A stretch of 64,000 bases of DNA from Boletus sp. NGJ (lineage: Eukaryota; Basidiomycota; Agaricomycetes; Boletales; Boletaceae): NCBI GenBank assembly GCA_019096195.1, contig JAGTXK010000229.1:496001-560000 (forward strand), written 5' to 3'. The notes beneath the pieces are model-generated. The model saw nothing but the letters and a program-made list of their open reading frames with translations. It was not told the origin of the DNA and searched no databases. Position numbers and translations under genes: made by a program. Each line of letters begins with the position of its first letter. Positions within the stretch are counted from its first letter, which is position 1. Shown piece after piece: positions 12,751-23,707 of the stretch.

Positions 12751-13847
12751 TAAAAGGAACTTGCAATGAACGAAAGAAAGAACCTAAACCTAATATCTGT
12801 CACATATTGCTTTAGTTAGCAATATGCGACAGAAAGAAAGGCAATTTCAAGGCTAAGTGAAACAGGGTACTCTACCGGCTACTTATATACTACTGATAGT
12901 GGTGCACAGACCGTGCTGTGCTGTGACGTCGTAGGGTACTGGGTATGACATTACAGGAACAAGGAAATGTTAGTGTCCAATGGCGAAAGGGAGAGATGAT
13001 GGAATGAGATGCGTGTGGTATACGCATGTGAGTGAAATGTAGTCTGGAGCGCTCTAGGCGTGGCTATGTGTGATGTGTCTAAGGGGGGAACTAATAGATA
13101 GGAACGGAGATGAGATACGAAGGAAGAAATGAAAGGATAATGTGTAAGGCATCACATAGGGTGATTGTTGGATCTGGTATCGAGACGAGATTGTATCAGG
13201 TGATAGATCAGGTCTTGTCTATGTCTAGGGGTTGTGATTTGACATTCGCCTGATCAGTACTTGGGTTAATCTAGCGTGGGCTTGATTAGTACTTGGCAGG
13301 TTGTGAGGGGTGATCTACGGTGTGAGCCAGGGATCGGGGATCGAGCGGGGAGATTCAAGGATCTGGAGGCAGGCTCCTGATTAGTACTTGTGTAGCATAC
13401 CAAGCACTGCATCAGGTACAGTCTATGGGGTGACGTGCATGTAACAAGCATATACATGACAAGGGGGTTATTGTCATTGTACAGCATTATGTCATGTGAT
13501 GTGGCTACCGAGCGCTGCGTCAGGTAGGTCCACGGGGGGAGGCGTAGTTTATAGGTGTGCAGGCCTTACTTGTGGCCGTGAAGGCCGGGGTTTAGCCGTG
13601 AGGCTACTTGGTATCATAGTGTAACGGATACGACTAGGGTACTGCTAGTAAAAGCGTACATGGGTGTGTGCGGTCGTATGGTGTATCGTATGGGGGAGGA
13701 TACGGTGAGCGACTACTCTAGGTGTATGCAAGGTTAGGCTAGGATGGAGGTTGGGTGAGGGTAGGTGAGTGTATCGTCTGCAGGTGGTACGAAAGTGTAG
13801 GTGGGGTTGTTAATAAATAGGTGGTATCATCAGTGATCGTTTCAGTT
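12751..13847. mobile_element. 1.1-kb insertion in the LINE, solo-LTR-like
   Basis: LINE coding sequence stops at about 13,855 (RNase H side) and resumes at about 12,743 (C-terminal domain), so this block is an insertion. GTGTTGT lies at both junctions (12,744-12,750 and 13,848-13,854) and may be a target-site duplication. The block keeps many CpG sites while the LINE on both sides has almost none, so it is younger. It has no long frame. It starts near TGTTAAAAGG and holds an inner TGTTTC/TTTCA-type end, which would fit a solo LTR. It also holds internal repeats, with a GAT-AGTACTTG motif three times and a pair around 13,400 and 13,507. Orientation is not known. Confidence 0.5.
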
Positions 13848-16800
13848 GTGTTGTCAAATTGCAGTGTATTCTATGTGTTGGATTATGGTGGTCAGCTTTA
13901 TGCCTGGGAGGCAGAAATTCACTGGTACCATCAGGTTGATTTCATCTAATTGGTCTTTTTGTGCACTATGGTTTGTGAGCTCATCAGCTCTTTTATTTCC
14001 CAGAGTTTTATTGTGTCCTTTAACCCATTTGAAGTTTGTATATGCAGCCCATCTTTGTAGTTGATACACTGTGGCTTGGAACCATTCAGCATTATGGATA
14101 TTTGTCCATCTGATGTCTTTTCAGGTGCTGAGGTGTTTTATAAGGCCATCAATCACGTATTGGGAGTCTGTGATAATGGTGATGGGTGTGGTTGGTTTGG
14201 TTTGTTGAAGAGCAATGGTGATGGCCACTATTTCTCTGGTTTGGTTTGATTGGTGTAGTCCTGGTATTTTGATAGTATTGTTTTTGGAGTTGTTGTTGCC
14301 AAACCATATGCCACTTTTGCAGGCTGCATCAAGTTTACCATTCTTAATGCAGCTTCTGTCAGTGTACATGGTAAGTGGGTCTATTGCTTGGCCTTGTTCT
14401 CATCTGGGGTTTGTTAGGCAGTATGCTGGTTCTAGGGTGTCATATGGATCATTTCCAAGTATGCAGAAGCACTCATCCAGGGATTTGCATGAGGTCACAG
14501 TTGGGTCAAAGGTGATCTCATCTCCTTTATTGATCTTTGCTCTGTTATTCTTTTTGAGTTGTCTGTGGATCAGGGTGAGGTTGTCTTTTTTTGGGTGTAG
14601 GATAATGTTGTACTTGCTTGCAGTCAGGCCAGTGATGTCACAAGCTATGGATACACAGTGGTGAGGGTTAGAGCATCCAAGTAATTGATCATGTTTGCAC
14701 CCTTTACATTTATAGTCAGGGTGTGGTTTATGGCGGCTGTTTGATCTATTTAGCCTGCAGCATGTTTTCATTAGGTCTTTCATGTGGATTGCTCCATGCT
14801 TGGAGTGGAGACAGTTCATTTTTGTCTTATAATAGAGTTTAAGGGGGACTCCAATATGGTACCATGCTGGCATTTGTCATTTTAGGGCTTTCAATAGTTG
14901 TTGGGAGGCAAAGGTGAGGTTGAACTTTTTCACTGTTTATAGTAGTGCAACTAACAGTTGAGAGATCTGTTTCATTAGTAAAATTACACATGTCTTAATC
15001 TGGCTTATTTTAGCTACAGTAATTCTACTTGTCAAATTGCAAAATATATTCAATACCATGATTATGTGTTTCAGAACATCAGAAACATCAACTACAATCA
15101 AACTATTTTACTTTTCAACAAAATGAAGCTTAGAATTTGTTTCTGTGTGAGATTTGGAAATGTTGTGCAAGTCAATAAGCTGAATAAGACAGATCAAAAT
15201 GCATGTAATTTTACTAATGTTTCCATCTCTTTTAGGCCTGCCTGAGGGATGACTTGTTGTGAGGAAGGTGTGTAAATCATCTTATGTGGTAATTCCATCC
15301 TTGTTGATACAATTTATTATAGCATCGATGGCATATGTCCAGGTTGGGTGTTGGTCAGATCTGTTGATATACATTTTCAGCCAGGTGAGGTCAATTGCTT
15401 GATTTCTGATTTCAATGTCCAGGAGGCTTATTCCTTCTTCATTTTGTGGTTTCATCAGGTTTTTTAGGCTCATACCTGGGGGGGTTTTTTTAATTCCATA
15501 GGAAGTCCCATATGACAGTATGTATAGATTTAACTATGGTGTTTAGCATTCCTTGCACTTGTGTAAGGAACTGTGACATGCCACCCACTATCATTTGTAT
15601 GATCAGGCGTTTTGCATCCAGGGTGGGTTTTGAGTGAGCCCATGTGTCAAGCTTTTCCTTTATTTTGTCAATGACTGGGGTCCAGGGTTGGGCATTTTCA
15701 ATCTTGTTTCCAATCCAAGCTTCTAGTACATGTATATGGGTAGGGTGTCCATCTTCAGCGATTCTAATGCCTGGTGGGAGGGGGAGTCATCTGTGTGGAT
15801 TTTTCGTGTGCAGAGTATTTGTTTCTAGTGTTCTTCCATTCCAATTGGTATGATCTCTGTTTTTTCTAGGTTGAATTTCACCCCTGATGCCATGCACCAT
15901 GTTTTGAGAATGGTTTCCAGGTTGGAATAGTGGTCAGTGTCTAACAAGTACATAGTGGTGTCATTGGCATATAGATTTATTTTGATGGTTCTATTTGTGT
16001 TGGGGATGTTGTATCCCATTATTTCTGGTGCATTTCAGATGTATGCTGCAAGCAGTTCAATTGCAAGGTCAAAAGGAGGCAAAAGAGGGGGTCACCCTAT
16101 CTGATGCCTCTAGTTACAAGGTAGATATCACTACAGACTCTGTTTATTATTATTCCAGTTTTGGCATGTCGGTAGAGAGTTTTGATGGTATTTATAAAGG
16201 TGTCTGGGACATGGAAGGTGCAAAGTGTGGCCAGTAGGTATGTGTGGTCTATTTTGTCATATGCTTTTTCTTGGTCAAGGGCAACAATTGCTCTGTTCTC
16301 CTCCATGTAATCCACATATGCACACATTGTTTCAGCTAGTTGAATGGGGGCAAATATGGAGCAGGTGGAAATGAAACCAGATTGGTTCTGGTGGCTAGTT
16401 GCATCACTAGGGCTTTAGTCATGATTTTGTAGTCGATGTTAAGCAGTGTGATGGGGCAGTAGTTTTCAATCTTAGTTTAGTCCTTTTTTTTGTAGAGTGG
16501 ACACATCCAGCCAATGGAGAAATTGGCCTCTTCGAGTATTCCAAGTGTTTGTACTATATATTGTTGTATAGCCAGGTGAGACATTTGATAACATCAAAAG
16601 ACAATTTGTTCTGTTTGGTGTTCTGGGTGTGTCAATCGTGTAGTAGTTTTCATAGGAGGCCATCCAGGCCTGTTGCAGTCCTGTTTTTTGAGGAGCGCAG
16701 AGCTGTCACAATTTGTTCTTAGGTTAGCAGGTTATTGATATCAACATCAGGATTATGGAATTTTGGAGTTTTGAGGATCTGTTATAGGACTTCATTCTGT

Positions 16801-16970
16801 GCTGCTTGTCATTCAGGGTTATCTGAATCAAGCAAGTCTTTTAATTGAAGGTTGTCATGGTATTGGCATGCAATTTCTGCCATGTCAGATGATTTTGTTG
16901 TCAGCCTGTTCAATATTGGATCATATAGGGTATGTATGATGTCCCTTGGTTTTTGAGGACTATCACAATG

Positions 16971-17218
16971 CAAAAATCAATATTTAGGATGGATCTAAAT
17001 GTTGTATGAAATGGGAAAATTGCAGTTAAAATTTAATCTTGACATTTTGTGGCACTTAAACTTGAAGTTTAGACATAGATTAGGCAAAAGCTTGAAGTTT
17101 AAATATAGATTAGGCAAAATTTTCAAGTTTAAGTGCTGTGAAAATGTCAAGCTTAAATTTTAACTGCAATCTTTACATTTCATACAACATTTAGACCTAT
17201 CATAAATACTGGTTTTTG
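16971..17218. mobile_element. Foldback MITE (248 bp) inserted in the LINE
   Basis: The two ends are inverted copies of each other over about 100 bp. The left arm starts CAAAAATCAATATTTAGGAT and the right arm, reverse-complemented, starts CAAAAACCAGTATTTATGAT. Both continue with CTAAATGTTGTATGAAATG. The centre holds two copies of a roughly 30-bp unit (CTTGAAGTTTA...ATAGATTAGGCAAAA). It has no coding capacity. It lies in the LINE stretch between the coiled linker and the reverse transcriptase. I could not see a clean target-site duplication, so the superfamily is open. Confidence 0.8.
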
Positions 17219-18400
17219 TGTTGTGTATGTAGTTTGGTCCAGTATTTGTTTATCTTTTCACCTTTGTCAAACCAGTGCACTTGTGCTTTGGCTCATTCAT
17301 TTCAGTTTATTTTTTGGTCAAGGTGTTGGTGTTCCTGGCAGAGGAAGGCCAGGTGGGTGTGTAGGTCATCATTCATGTCTAGGTCTTCTTGTTGTTCAAT
17401 CCTTTGCATGTCTTTCTTTATTGCCTTAATCTTATTTGTCATTTTAGCAATTTGCTTTTTTGCAGATTCTTTTATCACAGTCATGATCTTCTGTTTGAAG
17501 GTTACCCATTGTGGTTGTATGTTTTGGTCATGTGGTGACATGGTCTCAAGGTTGTGCTGTAGTTCCATCCCTATGTCCATAATTTGATCAATTGTTTTGT
17601 TGTCAGAGAGCATTGTGAGGGGCATTGTCCACCATCCTTCACCAATAAAGGGGAGGTTAGGGGGTGCTATTCACATTAAGACCATTTTATGGTCAGATGG
17701 GATGATGGTATCCGTTATTTCCCAGTTTGATAATGTGGGGGTGAGGTGTCTTTGTACATAGATTCTATCTAAATGTGATGTCGAGTGTATGTTACTTGTA
17801 AAGGTGAAGGCTCTGGTGTCGGGGTGGTCATGTCGCCATGCATCACATGCATTGAATGTTTCTCTGAAATTGCGTAGTGCTTCTACCGCTGCGTAGTCAT
17901 CATAGCGGGCTGGGGCTCTATCGAAAAGGTCCTCCGTGATGTTGAAGTCGCCGAGAATGATGTTGATGTTCTCAATGTGGAGGTCACGTAGTTTTTGTTG
18001 TATGTTCATCCAGAAGGTGGGGTGTTCTTGTGGGGCGTTGGGGGCATAGATATTTAGTATGGTCAGGGTGGATGTATCAGTCCAGTTAACTGTGAGGAGG
18101 GACGCACGGCCTGGCAGTTGTTCGGTGTGTTGTGTTTGTTCTGGGCATAGTCGTTCCTTGTTGATGACAAAGGCGACGCCAGCTGAGGCGGTTGGGTTAT
18201 TTGGGTTTATCGAGGCATGGACAGTGATGCGTTTACCGAATAATTGGTCTATGTTTGTGAGGTATTCGTGATCCAGGTGGGTTTCTTGGAGACAAAGGAT
18301 ACTTATTTGTTTCTGGCGCATCAGTCTATGTACGTCAGTCCACTTTGTTATTTGGCTACGTGTGGTTCCATTTGCCGGAAAATATTTTGACTTGGGAATT

Positions 18401-18788
18401 AAGTGACCACAATCCTTCTCTACACATCAATGCTGGTTGGCACTGCCAATTGACTCACACAAGCATTTTCTTCGGATCTAGTCGCAGTGCCTTGCAACGC
18501 AGACTGTATAACGTTCAGCGCGGCAACGTTTCAGTCGACCTAGATAACTGCCTAATCAAGTGACTTGGTTGTGGACGCGTCGTGACAGTGGACTCGTGCT
18601 GCACCGCTGTATTGTCTATTGTCCATCCATCAAGGACAATCAGTCCCGACGAGCAGGCTCACGCTCCACCGTGTTCGTTTGGTATAATAACCGGTTGAAC
18701 CTGCCCTCCTCACAGTAAGATCCAACTTTTTTCAACCGCTACTCATAGACACTGATCATTCTAACCTTGTGTTCTTTCACTTTGCGCG
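18401..18788. promoter_or_regulatory. Upstream region of the FunK1 kinase gene
   Basis: These 390 bp separate the LINE from the first host gene. No frame is recognisable. CpG content is normal, in contrast to the transposon block. A TATA-like GGTATAATAACC lies near 18,680, about 110 bp before the start codon, and a pyrimidine-rich stretch follows it. Confidence 0.4.
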
Positions 18789-21700
18789 ATGGTCACCAAA
18801 ACGTTGACGACGACTGCTAATTCCACCAATGCTGCCACAGCCAAAATTGTTCGCGTGCTTGTACGTTTCATTCCTTGTTACATCGTCCCACCAATATTAC
18901 CTTACTGTACCCTCAGCGCAACATGAATTTTCTTAAGCTTCGCGATCATGGAAACGTTGTCGTGCCTGTCCGAACCGAGACTCACCCCTCTCCTATGAAA
19001 CAGGCTGCCTCAAACCGACAGCCAGGCCAATCACACACACGCACCACCGTGGACGATGCGATTAATCATGAACTGGCAAAGGCACGGTACCTCATGGACG
19101 ATCTCGCGGACCATGTATTTGGCCATATTGTGTCGACCGAGTTGGCGAAAGATATCCTGCGCCAATTCATTGATGACGGGATCGTTCAAGTGTTCGAAGG
19201 GGCGGCTCCTCGTTACAACCACGACGACAAGGTTGTTCTTAATCCGACATGCGATGACGTTCAACGTGCTATTCAGCAAGCGTTCGAAGACGCTGACGAA
19301 CATAACTGCGTTCGACCGGATACCGACAGTAACGGCGGGGAGCCAGAATCATCGCCCTCGGGTAGTAAGGGGAAAGCGAAGCAAGGCGATGCGAAGGGGA
19401 AGGGAAAGCAGAAAGCAACGACATACTCATTCAAGTGGAACACTTTCCCCGCGGAGCCCATGAGCGAAGACGGACTAGTCTCGTTCCTCAATGAGATCAC
19501 TGATCATGCTTTCGCTTTCGCAAAGCCCAAGCTCACTGAAACGCACCCGGAGTTGCGTCATCGGTTCGCAGCTCCCAAGGACAAGAGGCATGCTATGGCG
19601 CTATCGTATGAACCAGACGGAGAAGACATGCGACCCGACTTTGTTTTGTTGCCACGGGACGCATTCGTGGACAACTTCAAGACGGTGGACTCGAGGTATA
19701 TCAACTTTACCGCATCGCGCTTGGTGGGGGAGGCGAAGAATAAGGACCTGGCTGGAGGCGTTGAGCAGGTGCAGCGGTACGCGCGGGGGTTGAAACGCGC
19801 ACAACCGTGGGTGCATTATGTACTCGCGATGACGATCACAAAGGACAAGGCGGTATTCTTGCGTGGAGAGGGTAGCGGCACGGAACGTCTGGAGCTGATC
19901 CTCGCGGATGGTCGTGGCTGCATCGAATTGATCCGGATCCTGCTTGGTCTCGCGTTGGCGGACGAGGTGGACTTGGGCCACAATCCGGACGTTGAACTCA
20001 GAGGCGAATCAACCATGTGTGGGGTCAACATCTCGTCAAGTATACCAGCTACGTCTTGTGCGACAGGAGCGACTGATGTGGACTCGGCCGCAATGGGGTC
20101 TTGTGAGACTTGTTCGTCAGTGGGGTTGCCCGCTTCCTATCGCACCCGCGGTGGGTCGGCTACATCCAAGACACGTTCCATCGCTTCTCGCGCCCGCAAT
20201 ACGTCCGGGTCGGTGCATCCCATCTCTTCTCGTACCCGCAGTGCTTCGGCTGCACTCCAAACTGCCAATTCTTCGCGAACTCGCGAAGGTCCAGTTTCTC
20301 TGCTCCAGCAAGCAATTACCGGATCGTCGACGTCTTCGAAGCGAATTCATTCCGAGATCGCGGTAGGTAATCAAGAAGAGCGACGACCGAAGAGACGCAA
20401 GATTGTGAAATCGGCAATCGAGAAAGAGGAGCGCATGGTGTTCTACCCCGTACGCGTGTACGGTCACTCGTGCCTTGGGATCCTGTTCACGTCCAGCTCG
20501 ATTCGTGGACGTGGAACGACCGTATTCTGTGTGCTTGATCTCGATGACGCCGCAACGAGGCTGGCTTTGAAGATGTCCTGGCAAGATCTCGAGCGGGTGG
20601 TGGACCAAGATGCAGTTATGAGAAGATTGGCGGAACACCCGCATCGTAATGTGATCATGCCACTCAAGCATGTCGTCTCGCCTGAACTAGGAAAGGTTCA
20701 CTGACATATTCATATTTTCAGGACATTCAACGCAGATAGGAAGGGAAAAACATGCACGACCCTGGGCGGGATCAGAGGATTTCTCGAGGACGAGATCGAT
20801 CACTTGCGCGTCGAGAACCGGGTGCTCAGGATTTCCACCTCCTCTTTGAAACGCCCAGTGAAATACTTTTGGGGTTTGCACGACTTTGTACGAGGGTTAC
20901 GCGGTGCACTATTGGGTATGTGTTCCTTTCGCCTTTCGCGCACGTCATGATTGAGCTTACATGGTGACACGATGGTATGAAAGGGCACGAATTCCTTACG
21001 AGCATCGGTATTTTGCACCGCGACGTGAGCGAGAACAACATTGTTCTTGGGGTTTATCCATGGGAAGAGAGAGGATACTTGATCGACTTCGATATGGCAA
21101 TCCTGCAGGAAGCCGAGGAAGCCACGCGAGTTTCACCAGCTGACCCAACCAACCAACTGCATCAGCCCGCCCAGGAGTGGTCTGCCCAGCCCGCCAAATC
21201 GGATGAGAAGAAGCGCGTCAAAGGGTTGCGAACGGTGAGTATATTTATCACCTCGTACTGTGTCCGACTCACATCATTGCAAGGGTACTTTTCCCTATAT
21301 TTCCTTCAATGTCCTCCTGGGCGAGAGACACACGCAATTCGATGACGTGGAGTCGTTCCTCTACGTACTTTTGCTATTCTTTTTCTCCTACGCAGGCCCC
21401 CTTCCTACAACGCAGTTGGAGGAAGCCCACAAAAAAGGATTTGTTCAATCAACCGGGTCTGGACGTCTCTCCCATATGAGGAATTGGCCGACCAAATATG
21501 CAGGTTGGGCAGATGGTAATCCCCAGGTTATAGGGAAATCGAAAGCATTCGATTTCTGGGATCCCTTTGGCGAGACGATTCTCGTTGAGAGCCCTGAACT
21601 GGAGAATTGTCTAGCAAACAACTGGCCGCAGGTTTTACATTCGTCCATCAAATGCCTGGTAGTGGATTCCTTCAAGGTATTTACTCAGAGCACGCAGCAC

Positions 21701-21838
21701 ACAGCACCGAAACGAAGACGGACCGAAGTCTCGCATGCTCAATTCATCAACATACTCGACAAATGGTTGATAACGAACTCTGGACTTGAACACGAATATT
21801 CGAATTGCCCAGACTTCAAGGATTCCAGGTTGATCTAG
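18789..21838 (+). CDS. FunK1 fungal-type protein kinase
   Basis: I read five exons: 18,789-18,860; 18,917-20,695; 20,744-20,915; 20,984-21,234; 21,284-21,838 (942 aa). The C-terminal half carries the FunK1 kinase signature of basidiomycetes: LHDFVRGLRGALLG, then HEFLTSIGILHRDVSENNIV (catalytic loop HRD), then YLIDFDMAI (metal-binding DFD in place of DFG), then RTGTFPYISFNVL and DDVESFLYVL. The N-terminal half has the usual helical part and a Lys/Gly low-complexity stretch. A run of Ser-Arg-Thr-Arg repeats lies near residues 420-480. The family is greatly expanded in Agaricomycetes and its substrates are unknown. The second intron is uncertain. A good TTTTCAG acceptor at 20,721 would break the frame, whereas the AAG at 20,743 gives a 48-nt intron that keeps it. 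Confidence 0.82.
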
Positions 21839-23707
21839 ATTTGTGTCTGGCATGTCACGTCGTCTGCTTACTGGATTTTAATTCGTTCTTTGTAGGAACG
21901 CAGAATAGAATGGTCGTGTGGATACGTAGAATTCATATAGGAGGCAGTATAATCTATTGCATTAGTAGCATGCGCTCTTCCAGAACTTTGGCATTCAACG
22001 GCTTTTAGATTACGTCGGTTTTTCCTGTTGGTGGGTCGTTGCCTGCCCACTTCGATTCCTCCACTTGTGTCGTATGCTAGGTTATTGTTCCGCTTCTGCT
22101 TGGGTTTATCATGTTGACGGACATCGTCATCACCGTCTCCCTCGTTCGATCCCTCTTTGAGGGAGAGTCCTCTTCGAGGCAGTGAGTCGTACCGGTGTTA
22201 TCCCGTTCCGTCCACGGGAACGATTGACTGCGCTGAGGACCTCGAACCTTTTGGATCGTTTAACACTCAACTGTGTCCAATGTGATATCTTGGCGACATG
22301 CCTGATTTGAGCGCGAGCGTCGTAATGATCAACGTGCTACATACCTTGGCGTTTCTTGTGCTCGTGAATGTTACGTGCGATAGTCGAGATCTAAATTTCT
22401 TACCTCGGTGCGATCGCCAGTGGTTGGCGTGGATGTCGTTCCAGTTCATCCTTGGCAAAGGTCCGCGTCCGTCCTATCTATACCGCTCGCTGCATAGACC
22501 GTCCGCCGTCGTGATCTCATTCTCAGAACATGGACGAGGAACAATAACGCGGAGGCCGAGCGAGTGGTGTTTTTGTTGATACGATCGCCGCCATGGACGG
22601 ACCTGTGAGATAACCAAGATACAGTATGTATCCTTTTGGATCCTGCAAATGAAACCAGACAACGTTCTAATCGGGACATGACATGGCATCATAACCACAC
22701 CGTCGTTTGTGGATTGAGATTAGAACATGCGTCCCCCGCAGTTTCCTGGCTGGATCCACCCCCCCAAGCACTGAAAGATGGTCCGAACTGAGGTGGCTCC
22801 TCCGGAAGACTGTTGTGGATGTTCAGCGGTCATTGAGAGGAGGGTGCCATGTCGTAGGCACCATAACCTGACGGCGATCAAAACCGCAACCTTGCTGCGC
22901 CGTGTTGCGATACTGTCTCGGTCGACGATGCCATGTCAATACCTTTTTGTTTGAAGTCCCGCATTCGAATGTCTGGATTTTCTGCTCAGAATCACCGTGC
23001 CATATCATCCGCAAGTCTGCAAAGAGGTTCTAGTAAGCCATTACCGACAATTAAAAGCGACACTGCGATTCTTGGCGCTCGCAAGTCATCTGTTCCATGT
23101 CGTTGCCTAGTAGTAGTTTGATGCACGTTTTGATGAAATTCTAGTGGATGCGACGACTAACTTGTTGGATGTAGGAACGAGATCGGCAGACGGTTTGGTG
23201 TGATGACATGGACGTCTGTCTTTCCAAGTGGTGACCAAATCGCAGCCGCCTAGCATCGATGTTGGACAGTGACAGATCGAGCGGAAAAAGCGCGTTAAAG
23301 CGTAGTGGCGCGATCCCGCCGTCCACGGTACCAACAGATAACGAGCTATAGGAGAACTCATAGTCAAGACAGTTAGACGGCTAATTCTAAATGGGAATCG
23401 CCCAAAGCTACAAATACACGACACAAGAGACGGAACAGACAGCATAGGTGGTGGATGGTAGTCGTGCCCATGACAATATACGTAGTACAACGGAGAAAGA
23501 GAGGGAGACAAAACGAGACGAGGAAAACAAGTAGTAGCATGTGAGGCCTTGAGGATCGATCGAGAGGCACCAGGCGTCGTGAGGGCGATAAAATAAAGAA
23601 ATCACTGGAATTCGGGCGGGGGGACGGGCAGATGGACATAGACAAAAGAACAATATGTGAGATGATGTCACACAAAGCTGGCTCCTTACATCCGTGGGCT
23701 CCTCTCA
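21839..23707. other. Intergenic region, no gene seen
   Basis: These 1.9 kb lie between two convergent genes, the kinase and the forkhead factor. I find no protein family, tRNA or repeat. A plus-strand frame at 22,298-22,579 begins with a hydrophobic stretch that could pass for a signal peptide, but nothing else supports it. Part of the right end is probably 3' untranslated sequence of the forkhead gene. Confidence 0.5.

Larger units (their letters stand above)
12510..18400 (-). mobile_element. Tad1-like LINE (non-LTR retrotransposon), decayed
   Basis: Read on the minus strand, the element holds in order: an AP endonuclease (18,362-17,671; SILCLQETHL, ILGDFN and SDHKMV motifs); a coiled linker (17,625-17,302); a reverse transcriptase (about 16,700-15,280; EKAYDKIDH motif); a linker with Cys-rich spacing (14,873-14,400); RNase H (14,369-13,854; TDRSC, TDSQYVID and WVKGHNKTLGNKRADEL); and a C-terminal segment (12,740-12,510; TLMNLDIIWYMIQEL, GDFWTNILNYE). 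This order is that of fungal Tad1 elements. Many stops and shifts are present. The catalytic box reads YANDT instead of the usual YADDT. Two younger insertions interrupt it (12,751-13,847 and 16,971-17,218). The 5' end is unclear, since an in-frame stop lies near 18,400. Confidence 0.85.

Noticed and set aside
18059-18271. Plus-strand frame at the edge of the transposon block
   Set aside because: It is the mirror of the LINE endonuclease frame.
22298-22579. 93-codon frame with a signal-peptide-like start
   Set aside because: It stands alone with no further support and an odd composition after the hydrophobic start.
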